Numbered from the stretch's first letter, positions 1 through 7,102 are shown. The stretch is DNA of 13,646 bases from Chloroflexi bacterium RBG_13_51_52 (GCA_001796525.1 MGMT01000007.1:1-13646); one strand, 5' to 3'. Program-made: numbers and translations. Notes: a model not told the origin generated them from the sequence alone.

Positions 1-929
1 TGAAGATAACAATTATCGGGGCAACCGGGAATGTAGGTTCCTGCGCGGCTTTCAATATTGCTATCCACAGGACTGCCGACGAACTGGTGCTGATAGACAA
101 CCCGCGACCGGACCTGCTCAAACTGCATGCTATGGATATAAACACCGCGGTAACCGGACAGGACATGCTGGTGCGGACTGGCGATTACGCCGATATGGTC
201 GGTTCTGATATCGTGGTTGTGGCGGCGGGGTCGGCGCAGGTGGTCAAATCGCGCATGGAAGTGCTGCCGCAAAACCTGCCGATTATCCAGGATATTTCCA
301 AAAAAGTAAGGCAGTACTGCCCTGACGCCGTAGTCATCACTGCGACCAACCCGGTCTGTCCCCTGAACTACGCCATGTACCGCTGCTGCGAGTTGGACAG
401 GAAAAAGATAATCGGCTATTCCTATAACGACTCGATACGTTTCCGTATGAGGCTGGCAGATGCATTAGGATCGGCGTCTAGCCGGGTGGAAGGCTGGGTT
501 ATCGGAGAGCACGGTAACAGCCAGGTGCTGCTATTCAGTACCGCCAGTATCGACGGCAAAACAGTAGCTGTCAGCGAGGAGATTAAAAAGAGAATACGCC
601 AGCAGGTGCCGGACGGGCAAAAGCTGCTGGAAGAGCTAAGAGAAAAAACAGGGCGCACGGCTGCCTGGACGACGGCGGTGGGGCTGACAGCGGTATGCCG
701 AGCTATAATGGAGGACAAAGGGGAAATGATTCCCTGCTCCGTTACGCTGGACGGCGAATACGGCTGCAAGAACTTGAGCATGTCCGTACCGGTTACCCTT
801 GGGAAGAGCGGAGTAAAGAAAATACTGGAGTGGAAGATAGCCCCCGAGGAGCAGGAGCTTTTAAACAAGTCCATCGAGGTACTCAAGCCAGCGATGGAAT
901 ATGTGGAAGAGCTGCTACATTTATGCTAA
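1..929 (+). CDS. Malate/lactate dehydrogenase family protein (first base of start codon outside window)
   Basis: NAD-dependent 2-hydroxyacid dehydrogenase that interconverts malate/oxaloacetate or lactate/pyruvate in the cytoplasm. Reading back from the strong downstream frame, the coding sequence begins with 'TG AAG ATA ACA', so the start codon is xTG with its first base just before the window; the full protein would be 309 residues, normal for the family. Residue numbers count from that start. A Rossmann glycine motif GATGNVG lies at 7-13, and the strand-2 acid D33 suggests NAD over NADP. TNP at 116-118 matches the conserved Asn loop. NDSIRFR at 143-149 supplies the Asp and Arg of the active site, and GEHGNS at 170-175 supplies the catalytic His (H172 or adjacent by count). 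The C-terminal region also matches (VPVTLGKSGV). The specificity loop after AAG (about 76-86) has Gln before the conserved Arg and looks one residue shorter than in classical LDH, so malate versus lactate cannot be decided. The flavoprotein gene follows 40 bases later and may be co-transcribed. Confidence 0.9.
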   Translation, partial: KITIIGATGNVGSCAAFNIAIHRTADELVLIDNPRPDLLKLHAMDINTAVTGQDMLVRTGDYADMVGSDIVVVAAGSAQVVKSRMEVLPQNLPIIQDISKKVRQYCPDAVVITATNPVCPLNYAMYRCCELDRKKIIGYSYNDSIRFRMRLADALGSASSRVEGWVIGEHGNSQVLLFSTASIDGKTVAVSEEIKKRIRQQVPDGQKLLEELREKTGRTAAWTTAVGLTAVCRAIMEDKGEMIPCSVTLDGEYGCKNLSMSVPVTLGKSGVKKILEWKIAPEEQELLNKSIEVLKPAMEYVEELLHLC

Positions 930-969
930 AAGGACAGACATTTAAAAAGACATCAGGACGGGGTGTATT

Positions 970-3042
970 ATGAGCAATCAAAGATTCCAAAAGCTGCTTG
1001 AATCAGGGCAAATCGGCAGAGTGCGCACGCGCAACCGCATGATCAAGACCGCCAACGGGACTTCGTTCATCGAGCCGACGGGCTACGTAGGTGATAGAGC
1101 GCTGGCTTACTATGAAGCCATGGCGAAGGGCGGGGTGGGGCTTTTGATAACGGAGTCCTGCGGCGTGGAATACCCGCTGGGGGTACAGCACCCGCCTGTA
1201 CAGTTCCACCTCGATGACGATAAATACATACCCAGCTATAGCGAACTGGTGAAAGTAATACACAAGCACGGCTGCCCGACATTTATACAGTTTCAACACG
1301 CCGGACCCTGGAATCCTACCGGACTATTGCCCAAGCGCGACACCAAAGCCGCCTCGGCGTTAACGCAGGAAGAACTTCCGGGTCCGGGCTTTGCCGTGCC
1401 CCGGGCGATGAGCCATGACGAGGTGCTGGAATACATAGATATCTGGGCGAAAGCCGCCGAACGCGCCGCCAAAGCAGGCTATGACGGCGTGGAGATAAAC
1501 GGAGGCACCTGCCACCAGATAAACACTTTCTTATCCCGCGTCTGGAACAGGCGCGAGGACGAATACGGTCCGCAAACGATAGAAAATCGGGCGCGCTTTA
1601 TGGGCGATATCGTGAGGGAAATCAAGAAGCGACTCGGCCAGGACTTCCCGGTCACGTGCCTTATTAACATCGTTGAGTACCGGCATCCGAAAGGCACGAC
1701 CATCGAGGAAGGCGTGCAGCTTGCCAGATACCTGGAGGAAGCCGGCGCCGACGCCATCCAGTGCCGGGCGCACAGCTACCATCACCGCGACGGCCTGATT
1801 CAGCCGGAAAAGATGTTTTACCCGGAACCCCCGGATGACCTGCCTAAAGACCTTGATTGGAGTCGGAAGGGGAAAGGGGCTTTAGTCCCCCTCACCGATG
1901 CCGTCAAGAAAGTGGTCAAAGTGCCCGTTTTCTGCGCCTGCCGGCTCGACCCGATTATCGGGGATGAATACCTGCGGCAGGGCAAGCTGGACTTCGTCGG
2001 CATGACGCGGCGTTTGCTCGCCGACCCCGAGTTGCCCAACAAAGTAATCGAAAACAGGCTGGAGGATATCCGGCCCTGCACCGGATGCCTGCACTGCATC
2101 GATGTCCGCAATAAAAACCAGCTTTTAGAGTGCATGGTTAACGCCTCGCTGGGCAGAGAGAGAGAATACGAGCTAAAACCCGCCGGGAAAAAGAAAAGGG
2201 TAATGGTGGTGGGAGGAGGACCATCCGGGCTGGAGGCGGCGCGGGTGGCGGCTTTACGAGGGCACGAGGTGAGGCTCTACGAAGCAACGCCGAGATTGGG
2301 CGGACTGGTGCCCATGGCGGCAATGGTCAAAGATATAGACATTGACGACTTTTTAGACCTGGTAAAATACTTCAAGACCCAGCTGTCTAAAGAGGGCATT
2401 GCCGTATATACGGGGAAAAAGGCGGGCGGGGCGGAAATCGACGCATTTAAGCCGGATGGGCTGATACTGGCGGCGGGGGCATTGCCCGGCAAGCTTACGA
2501 TACCCGGCAGCGACCGGAACAGCGTAGTCAATAGCAGCCAACTACTAAAACAATTGCGCTTTTTCATGCGGTTCTTCGGGGCGAAGACGCTACAAAAGCT
2601 CACGAAAATCTGGATGCCTATCGGTAAAAGGGTGGTTATCGTGGGCGGCGCTATCCACGGCTGCGAGACGGCCGAATTCCTGATAAAGCGCGGGCGGCAG
2701 GTGACTATCGTCCATGACGGTAAAGCCCTCGCTGAAGGCATACCGGTAGAGGACCAGATGCGTTTCTTACCCTGGCTGGATAAAAAAGGCATCGTACGCT
2801 ACACCTTCGCTAAATTCGAAGAAGTGACGGAAAAAGGACTGGTTATCACCACCAAAGAAGGCGAAAAGAAGACCCTGGAAGCCGATACGATTTTAGTAAC
2901 CCTGCCCTACCAGCCGAATACTGAAATCGCCGAAAGCCTGGCAGACAAAGCGCCGGAGGTATATAAAATCGGCAGCTGCGCCGAGCCCGGGCTGATCGTG
3001 AACGCCATCGCTGATGGGGCGAAAATCGGACACAGACTATAA
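970..3042 (+). CDS. NADH:flavin oxidoreductase / 2,4-dienoyl-CoA reductase-like FMN, Fe-S, FAD protein
   Basis: A 690-residue three-part electron-transfer flavoprotein, the usual length for 2,4-dienoyl-CoA reductase (FadH), trimethylamine dehydrogenase and 2-enoate reductase. Residues 1-365 form an Old Yellow Enzyme-like FMN TIM barrel (QFQHAG at 107-112; NRREDEYG at 193-200; ENRARF at 205-210; GMTRRLLADPELP at 344-356). Cysteines 370, 373, 376 and 388 (C-x2-C-x2-C-x11-C) should bind a 4Fe-4S cluster; the first spacings match trimethylamine dehydrogenase better than FadH. Residues 409-445 hold an FAD motif (VGGGPSG at 414-420), and 553-583 an NAD(P) motif where the third Gly is Ala (GGAIHG at 559-564). 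The C-terminus (IGSC...IVNAIADGAKIG) closes the FAD fold. The expected role is reduction of an activated double bond, or oxidation of an amine or alcohol, with electrons passing NAD(P)H-FAD-FeS-FMN. The substrate is unknown, and the catalytic loop at 174-188 is atypical (see findings). ATG at 970 has a GGACGGGGTG ribosome site just upstream. Confidence 0.9.
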   Translation: MSNQRFQKLLESGQIGRVRTRNRMIKTANGTSFIEPTGYVGDRALAYYEAMAKGGVGLLITESCGVEYPLGVQHPPVQFHLDDDKYIPSYSELVKVIHKHGCPTFIQFQHAGPWNPTGLLPKRDTKAASALTQEELPGPGFAVPRAMSHDEVLEYIDIWAKAAERAAKAGYDGVEINGGTCHQINTFLSRVWNRREDEYGPQTIENRARFMGDIVREIKKRLGQDFPVTCLINIVEYRHPKGTTIEEGVQLARYLEEAGADAIQCRAHSYHHRDGLIQPEKMFYPEPPDDLPKDLDWSRKGKGALVPLTDAVKKVVKVPVFCACRLDPIIGDEYLRQGKLDFVGMTRRLLADPELPNKVIENRLEDIRPCTGCLHCIDVRNKNQLLECMVNASLGREREYELKPAGKKKRVMVVGGGPSGLEAARVAALRGHEVRLYEATPRLGGLVPMAAMVKDIDIDDFLDLVKYFKTQLSKEGIAVYTGKKAGGAEIDAFKPDGLILAAGALPGKLTIPGSDRNSVVNSSQLLKQLRFFMRFFGAKTLQKLTKIWMPIGKRVVIVGGAIHGCETAEFLIKRGRQVTIVHDGKALAEGIPVEDQMRFLPWLDKKGIVRYTFAKFEEVTEKGLVITTKEGEKKTLEADTILVTLPYQPNTEIAESLADKAPEVYKIGSCAEPGLIVNAIADGAKIGHRL

Positions 3043-3091
3043 CACATATTACGCCAAATTCCAGATGACTATTTCTACTATTCAACAGAGA

Positions 3092-3100
3092 TGCTATAAT
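3092..3100 (+). promoter_or_regulatory. Extended -10 promoter for efp-epmA
   Basis: TGCTATAAT is an extended -10 element with a consensus TATAAT at 3095-3100. No good -35 is seen at 16-18 bases upstream (best TTTCTA), which is typical of extended -10 promoters. Predicted transcription start is near 3107, giving a leader of about 50 bases to the efp ATG. Confidence 0.55.
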
Positions 3101-3156
3101 TTACATAGTATAAAAATATACGAAACAGGTCTTTTTCAAACCCAGAAGGAGAATAA

Positions 3157-3723
3157 ATGGAAATCTCTGGCGTACGCAGGAATAGTAAATTGATAATAGA
3201 CGGCGCGCTTTACAACGTTGAAGAAGCCGAGTTCACCAAGCCGGGCAAGGGCCGCTCCGTTTACCGCTTGAGACTGAAAAACCTGCGCGACGGCAGAGTT
3301 ATCGACCGCACGTACCGCTCCGGAGAATCTGTGGATGAAGCATCGCTGAATACAGAGGAAGAACAATACCTCTACCATGAAGGCGACCAGTATATTTTTA
3401 TGAACTCCAAAACCTACGAACAGCACGCTATCTCCGAAGACCTGCTCGGCATTAAGAAGAATTTCCTGAAAGAAGGCATGGAGGTGATCATGCTGATGAT
3501 GGGCGATGAAGCTATCGACATCACGCTCCCGATAAACATCGACCTCAAGGTAATCGATACTGAAATGTCGACCAAGACAGCCACCATCACCCCGCAGATG
3601 AAGTCGTCAATAGTTGAAACAGGCTACAGCGTCGGCACGCCGTCCTTCATTAAAGTGGGGGACGTTATTAAGATAGACACACGCACCGGCAATTACGTGG
3701 AACGCGTTTCCACCGGCAAGTGA
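3157..3723 (+). CDS. efp: Elongation factor P
   Basis: EF-P binds the ribosome between the P and E sites and relieves stalling at consecutive prolines. The 188-residue length and three-domain layout are normal: an N-terminal KOW-like beta domain (1-60), a central OB domain (about 65-127) and a C-terminal OB domain (130-186). The modified-lysine loop reads KPGKG at 28-32; by alignment with E. coli EF-P, K31 is the equivalent of K34, the residue that receives beta-lysine. Other hallmarks are GRVIDRTYRSGE at 46-57 and GDVIKIDTRTGNYVERV near the end. The start is supported by an AAGGAG ribosome site at 3147-3151, five to six bases before ATG. The next gene, epmA, begins 3 bases after the stop, so target and modifying enzyme are very probably translated together. 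Identity is secure. Confidence 0.97.
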   Translation: MEISGVRRNSKLIIDGALYNVEEAEFTKPGKGRSVYRLRLKNLRDGRVIDRTYRSGESVDEASLNTEEEQYLYHEGDQYIFMNSKTYEQHAISEDLLGIKKNFLKEGMEVIMLMMGDEAIDITLPINIDLKVIDTEMSTKTATITPQMKSSIVETGYSVGTPSFIKVGDVIKIDTRTGNYVERVSTGK

Positions 3724-3726
3724 CCG

Positions 3727-4656
3727 ATGTCAGAAGATGAGCAAAAGCGACTCGCCCGACTGGAATCGAATCTAAAACGGCGGGCTTTGATTTATGAGTT
3801 CATCCGCGATTTCTTCAAAGAGCAGGGCTTCCTCGAGGTAGAGACACCCATCCGCGCCCCGGCCATAGCGCCGGAACCTTTTATCGTCCCCTTTGAAAGC
3901 GAGGGCTGGTTCCTGGCGGCTTCGCCCGAACTGCACATGAAACGCCTGCTGGCGGCCGGCTATCATAAGATATTCCAGTTCAGTCACTGCTTCCGCAAAG
4001 GGGAGAGGGGACGGTGGCATAATCCGGAGTTCATCATGCTGGAGTGGTACCGCCAGGGCGCCGACTACATGGAAATCATTCGGGACACGGAAAAGCTGGT
4101 AACGGGGATAGCGCAAAAGCTGGGGATGAAAAACAAAATAAAGTACCGGGGGCAGGAAATAGATGTCAGCCTGCCCTGGCCCAGGGTGACCGTTAAAGAC
4201 GCTTATACTAAAGCTGCCGACTGGGACCCGGTGGCTGTAAACGACACGGAGAGATTCGACATGGACTTCGTGGAGAAGGTGCTGCCGCGGTTTAATAAAG
4301 ACCGCCCTACCGTGCTGATAGATTACCCCGCATCGCAAGCCTCGCTGGCAAGGTTAAAGGTGAATAATCCCCTGGTCGCCGAGCGGGCGGAGGTGTTTAT
4401 CGGGGGACTGGAACTGGCCAACGCCTACAGCGAACTGGCTGACGCCAAAGAACAGGCAAAACGCTTTAGGGAAGAGATAGCGCAAATCAAACGCGAACGC
4501 AAACAGCAAATGGCGATGCCGGAGAAATTCCTCGAAGCGATGGTAAATTTATCCGAATGCGGGGGAATAGCCCTGGGCATCGATAGACTGGTAATGCTGT
4601 TCTGCGATGCGGCTTCAATCGACGACGTGACGGCTTTTACCGAAGATACCGTGTAA
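3727..4656 (+). CDS. epmA: EF-P--(R)-beta-lysine ligase (EpmA/PoxA/GenX)
   Basis: A class II lysyl-tRNA synthetase paralogue without a tRNA anticodon-binding domain, which adenylates lysine or beta-lysine and transfers it to the loop lysine of EF-P. The protein has 309 residues against about 325 in E. coli. Class II motif 1 lies around 36-47 (FLEVETPIRAPA). Motif 2 is FRKGERGRWHNPEF at 89-102 followed by MLEWYR. Motif 3 is GGIALGIDRLVML at 279-291, with its conserved Arg at 287. The ELANAYSELAD segment (229-239) matches the amino-acid-binding region of EpmA and LysS. Absence of an N-terminal OB domain separates it from true LysS. It starts 3 bases after the efp stop and has no obvious ribosome site of its own, so translational coupling is likely. 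EpmB (lysine 2,3-aminomutase) and EpmC are not in this window, so whether the donor is alpha- or beta-lysine is open. Confidence 0.95.
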   Translation: MSEDEQKRLARLESNLKRRALIYEFIRDFFKEQGFLEVETPIRAPAIAPEPFIVPFESEGWFLAASPELHMKRLLAAGYHKIFQFSHCFRKGERGRWHNPEFIMLEWYRQGADYMEIIRDTEKLVTGIAQKLGMKNKIKYRGQEIDVSLPWPRVTVKDAYTKAADWDPVAVNDTERFDMDFVEKVLPRFNKDRPTVLIDYPASQASLARLKVNNPLVAERAEVFIGGLELANAYSELADAKEQAKRFREEIAQIKRERKQQMAMPEKFLEAMVNLSECGGIALGIDRLVMLFCDAASIDDVTAFTEDTV

Positions 4657-4664
4657 AAAACATT

Positions 4665-4693
4665 TTGCCACGCCGATTTTACTGTGCTATCCT
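4665..4693 (+). promoter_or_regulatory. Promoter for the universal stress protein gene
   Basis: A -35 TTGCCA at 4665-4670 and a -10 TATCCT at 4688-4693 are separated by 17 bases, and TGC directly precedes the -10 (extended form). Predicted start is near 4700, giving a leader of about 27 bases. The elements begin 8 bases after the epmA stop, so the stress gene can be expressed on its own. No terminator hairpin is visible between the two genes. Confidence 0.5.
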
Positions 4694-4726
4694 TTTATTA
4701 GTCGCTAATTCTCCAGGGGGTGAAAA

Positions 4727-5197
4727 ATGATGTTCGAGAAAGTCCTGGTCTGCCTGGATGGTTCCGCCCTCGCCGAACAAATTCTGTCTTATATCGCCGG
4801 GGACAGTCGCAGTTTCAAGAAAATAATACTCCTTAAAGTCATTGCCGCACCGGGTGTCGATATACCTATCGGGGTGCCGGGTGAAACCTCCGGCACGCTG
4901 CAAACAAAGTCCATGCTCGACCATGTAAAGAAAGAGCTGGAGGAAACGCCTGATTATCTGGAGTCCAGAGCGCAGCCGTTTAGAGAGATAGGGCTTGATG
5001 TGGAGTGTGTGGTTTTAGAAGGCACGCCAACCAAGGCGATTATCGATTATGCCCATGATAGCGACGTTGGTCTTATAGCTATTGCCACCCACGGGCATTC
5101 CGGCCTACGGCATATAACGATGGGGAGCACCGCGGAATACATACTCAAGCACGCCGGTCTCCCAGTGCTGATGGTGACACCGAAGAAAAAGCGTTAA
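4727..5197 (+). CDS. Universal stress protein (UspA family)
   Basis: A small cytoplasmic single-domain Usp protein of 156 residues; the family binds ATP or acts in stress and dormancy responses, but the exact role here is unknown. The alpha/beta fold starts with KVLVCLDGSALAE (5-17), whose D11 is the adenine-side acid. The phosphate-binding motif is ATHG at 120-123 followed by nine residues and GS at 133-134, that is A-x2-G-x9-G-S. The first Gly of the ATP-binding consensus is Ala, a common variant. The protein ends PVLMV plus a basic tail KKKR. ATG codons occur at 4727 and 4730; 4727 is used because GGGGG at 4716-4720 lies six bases upstream, although either could serve. The gene stands alone between epmA and a convergent gene that ends 12 bases beyond it. 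Confidence 0.93.
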   Translation: MMFEKVLVCLDGSALAEQILSYIAGDSRSFKKIILLKVIAAPGVDIPIGVPGETSGTLQTKSMLDHVKKELEETPDYLESRAQPFREIGLDVECVVLEGTPTKAIIDYAHDSDVGLIAIATHGHSGLRHITMGSTAEYILKHAGLPVLMVTPKKKR

Positions 5198-5209
5198 AGA
5201 CTGTCGCCT

Positions 5210-5917
5210 TTACCGCTGAATCCCCTTTTGCTCAAAGAGTCTTTCGTTCTTTTCCGCTTCCGAGGTGGGTTTGCCTGTAACGGGGTGGTTGTAGTGGAAG
5301 GGGAAGATGTAGCCGGATAGATAGCGTCCATCATTCAAATCGATAGGGATATCCGGCTTGGGACCGCGGAACTCGCCTTTAATATAGGGTCGGTTCACAT
5401 CCTCCGGCATAGCCCATTCCCCGGCGAGCCTGACGGCATAGGGAATAACCCATTTGATGGACAGGATTTTCCAGATTCCTTTTTCCTTGATATAGCACAT
5501 CTCATAAATCCCGCTGACGAACGAGCGCCGGATACTGTCGCCGCGGGGAACGAAGATGCCCCCGAAAGCATACCACCTGCCTTTAGCCGTCTTTCCGTTG
5601 GGGTCGATATCAACTATCCCAGCAATCTGCATTACCTGGTGCATGAAATCCGGCGGTGAGACCTTCATGAACTCGAAGTACTTTTTCACGCCTGCCTTGC
5701 CCAGATATTTGCCCTCAAGCCAGTCCAGGCGGACATCCGGACTATCGGCAAAGCAGTCCACGATTTCCTGGTACATCATGTGTTCCACGTAATAGCCGTA
5801 GGCTTTTTGCAGCTTCTTAATCGCCTCGATATCTTTTAAGACCGTAAGTTCTTTCTCCTGCGCTTTGACCTTTTTCTCCAGGGCTTCGATTCTACCTGTT
5901 AAAGCGGCGGCGTCCAT
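5210..5917 (-). CDS. SnoaL-like (NTF2-fold) protein with N-terminal coiled coil
   Basis: A 235-residue protein with an NTF2/SnoaL-like alpha+beta barrel at about 30-165, the fold used by polyketide cyclases, hydratases, dehydratases and many uncharacterised proteins. Residues 5-33 form a charged heptad-like helix (LTGRIEALEKKVKAQEKE and onward) suggesting dimerisation. IKKLQKAYGYYVEH at 33-46 is the usual first helix, and FMHQVM at 91-96 and GRWYAFGG at 113-120 sit in the expected pocket strands. Beyond the fold, a tail of about 70 residues includes FPFHYNHPVTGKP at 205-217, a segment I recognise as recurrent in SnoaL relatives, but without an assigned function. No catalytic residues can be named with confidence, and the substrate is unknown. 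The ATG at 5917 has an AGGAG ribosome site in the 14-base gap after the thiF-like gene, so the two probably form one operon. Confidence 0.8.
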   Translation of the reverse strand: MDAAALTGRIEALEKKVKAQEKELTVLKDIEAIKKLQKAYGYYVEHMMYQEIVDCFADSPDVRLDWLEGKYLGKAGVKKYFEFMKVSPPDFMHQVMQIAGIVDIDPNGKTAKGRWYAFGGIFVPRGDSIRRSFVSGIYEMCYIKEKGIWKILSIKWVIPYAVRLAGEWAMPEDVNRPYIKGEFRGPKPDIPIDLNDGRYLSGYIFPFHYNHPVTGKPTSEAEKNERLFEQKGIQR

Positions 5918-5931
5918 AATGAATCTCCTTT

Positions 5932-6999
5932 TTACGCTTGCTTTTTACGGTGTATATCTGACTGGATATAAGCTTTCACGTATTTATGATAAAGCTCTTT
6001 AGCCTGGGACTCGTCTATGGTATTTTTAATAATGGCGCGGCCATCCGGAAAGACAAATATTTCCTGTTCCCCTGCCTGAAAACCAAGCATGTACTTGTAT
6101 TTCTTTATGTTGCCGACTTTTTTTCCCAACTTAACCGCCAGCTCATTTAAATCTACTTTTTTTACCCCGGTATCCACCACCTGGACGGCACGGCTCTGCC
6201 CGCAAAGCGAGGTCACTTTTTCCGTGAATTTTTTTCCCAGGAATTCGTATACGCCGTTACAGGCCCGGCAATTGTCGCGTTTTTCCACCTTTATATGGTC
6301 GTAAACGCCACGCCAGATATCGATGAACACAAGATCGCGGCTAATTTCATCTCTGGCGGTGATAATCTTTATCGCCTCGGTAGCCTGTATCGCTCCGATG
6401 ATAGCCGGCATCGTGCCGATTATTCCGGCTGTCTCGCAGGTGGCGGTTTCTTCCGCCGGCGGCATTGACGGCGAAATACAGCGGAAACACGGTGTCTCGC
6501 CGGGAATAATTGTCATGGTCATGCCGTTTGCTGCGATAGCGCCCCCGTATATCCAGGGTATTTTGAGCTTTAGGGAGACGTCATTGATCAGGTAGCGGGT
6601 TTCGGCGTTGTCGAGCCCGTCCAGTATGACGTCGGCGCCCCGGCAGAATTTTTCGATATTGCTGTAGTTTATATCGGCGACGATGCCCTGCACCTTTACC
6701 GTCGAGTTTACCTTCTTTAGATGTCGCTCTGCCGCTATCGCCTTGGGCAGCTCGGCTTTGATATCCGCTTCGTCAAAAAGCACCTGTCTTTGCAGGTTAT
6801 GAATTTCAATAAAGTCCCTATCAATGATTTTAACGTTGCCTACCCCCGCCCGGACCAGCAGGCTGGCGATGTTGCACCCCAGGGCTCCGCACCCGATGAC
6901 AACCATGCTGCTTTCCAGCAGCTTGACCTGCCCTTCCTCACCGATGCCGGGCAGCATGGTCTGCCGTGAATACCTGTTTCTCAAACGCCTGTCAAGCAA
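5932..6999 (-). CDS. ThiF/MoeB/HesA-family adenylyltransferase (E1-like) with extra C-terminal domain
   Basis: E1-like enzyme expected to adenylate the C-terminal Gly of a ubiquitin-like sulfur carrier (ThiS or MoaD type) for sulfur transfer into thiamine, molybdopterin or another product. YSRQ at 10-13 opens the domain. The ATP loop is GCGALG at 36-41; NLQRQ at 68-72 carries the phosphate-contacting Arg; LDGLDNAETR at 126-135 carries the Mg-binding Asp. Zinc cysteines are C171/C174 and C244/C247. ATCETAGIIG at 186-195 places a Cys (C188) at the conserved catalytic position. Residues 255-345 are an extra domain with LCGQ at 265-268; this is not a rhodanese and its role is unknown. The start is TTG at 6997-6999, chosen because GAGGGGG (7007-7013) lies seven bases upstream; no ATG fits nearby. 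No sulfur carrier gene lies in the window, so the pathway is undetermined. A SnoaL-like gene follows. Confidence 0.88.
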   Translation of the reverse strand: MLDRRLRNRYSRQTMLPGIGEEGQVKLLESSMVVIGCGALGCNIASLLVRAGVGNVKIIDRDFIEIHNLQRQVLFDEADIKAELPKAIAAERHLKKVNSTVKVQGIVADINYSNIEKFCRGADVILDGLDNAETRYLINDVSLKLKIPWIYGGAIAANGMTMTIIPGETPCFRCISPSMPPAEETATCETAGIIGTMPAIIGAIQATEAIKIITARDEISRDLVFIDIWRGVYDHIKVEKRDNCRACNGVYEFLGKKFTEKVTSLCGQSRAVQVVDTGVKKVDLNELAVKLGKKVGNIKKYKYMLGFQAGEQEIFVFPDGRAIIKNTIDESQAKELYHKYVKAYIQSDIHRKKQA

Positions 7000-7006
7000 G
7001 AATACG

Positions 7007-7013
7007 CCCCCTC
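7007..7013 (-). promoter_or_regulatory. Ribosome binding site fixing the TTG start of the ThiF-like gene
   Basis: On the minus strand this reads GAGGGGG, seven bases before TTG at 6999. It supports the unusual TTG start, after which the conserved YSRQ motif follows at the expected distance. Confidence 0.6.
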
Positions 7014-7022
7014 GTAAGCATC

Positions 7023-7051
7023 ATTGTATCTTAAGAGATATGTCCTGACAA
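7023..7051 (-). promoter_or_regulatory. Sigma70-type promoter for the ThiF-like / SnoaL-like operon
   Basis: On the minus strand, -35 TTGTCA (7051-7046) and -10 TACAAT (7028-7023) are separated by exactly 17 bases, each one mismatch from or close to consensus. Predicted start is near 7016, leaving only about 16 bases of leader with the ribosome site inside it. It lies downstream of the terminator of the DUF4129 gene, so this operon is probably independent. Confidence 0.6.
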
Positions 7052-7076
7052 CTGCGTTTTTTGCCGGTGTTTATGG

Positions 7077-7102
7077 AAAAACCGGAGAAATCTTATTCTC
7101 CG
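7077..7102 (-). terminator. Intrinsic terminator of the moxR-DUF58-DUF4129 operon, overlapping the stop codon
   Basis: Minus-strand stem CGGAGAA (7102-7096) pairs with TTCTCCG (7089-7083) around a six-base loop, then G and TTTTT (7081-7077). The TAA stop of the DUF4129 gene (7095-7093) lies in the loop, so the 5' arm is inside the last codons. Stem is only 7 bp and the T tract short, so strength is uncertain. Confidence 0.5.

Noticed and set aside
695..973. 92-residue plus-strand frame overlapping the dehydrogenase end and next start
   Set aside because: Out-of-frame reading of the conserved dehydrogenase C-terminus; low-complexity, charged product with no similarity I recognise.
2277..2792. 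171-residue minus-strand open frame inside the flavoprotein gene
   Set aside because: The sense strand encodes clear FAD and NAD(P) motifs over the same bases; no ribosome site or family match on the antisense side.
3772..4338. 188-residue open frame on the minus strand inside epmA
   Set aside because: It lies wholly opposite a gene with all class II synthetase motifs, has no recognisable domain, and its residue make-up is what a shadow frame gives.
5195..5225. Possible bidirectional terminator between the convergent stress-protein and SnoaL-like genes
   Set aside because: Only a few AAAG/CTTT pairs are visible in the 12-base gap and flanks; no stable GC-rich stem followed by a T tract on either strand.
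7048..7086. CCGGT...ACCGG hairpin in the gap between the DUF4129 and ThiF-like genes
   Set aside because: The 5 bp stem is short and on the minus strand is followed by an A run, not T; the neighbouring hairpin at 7077-7102 is the better terminator.
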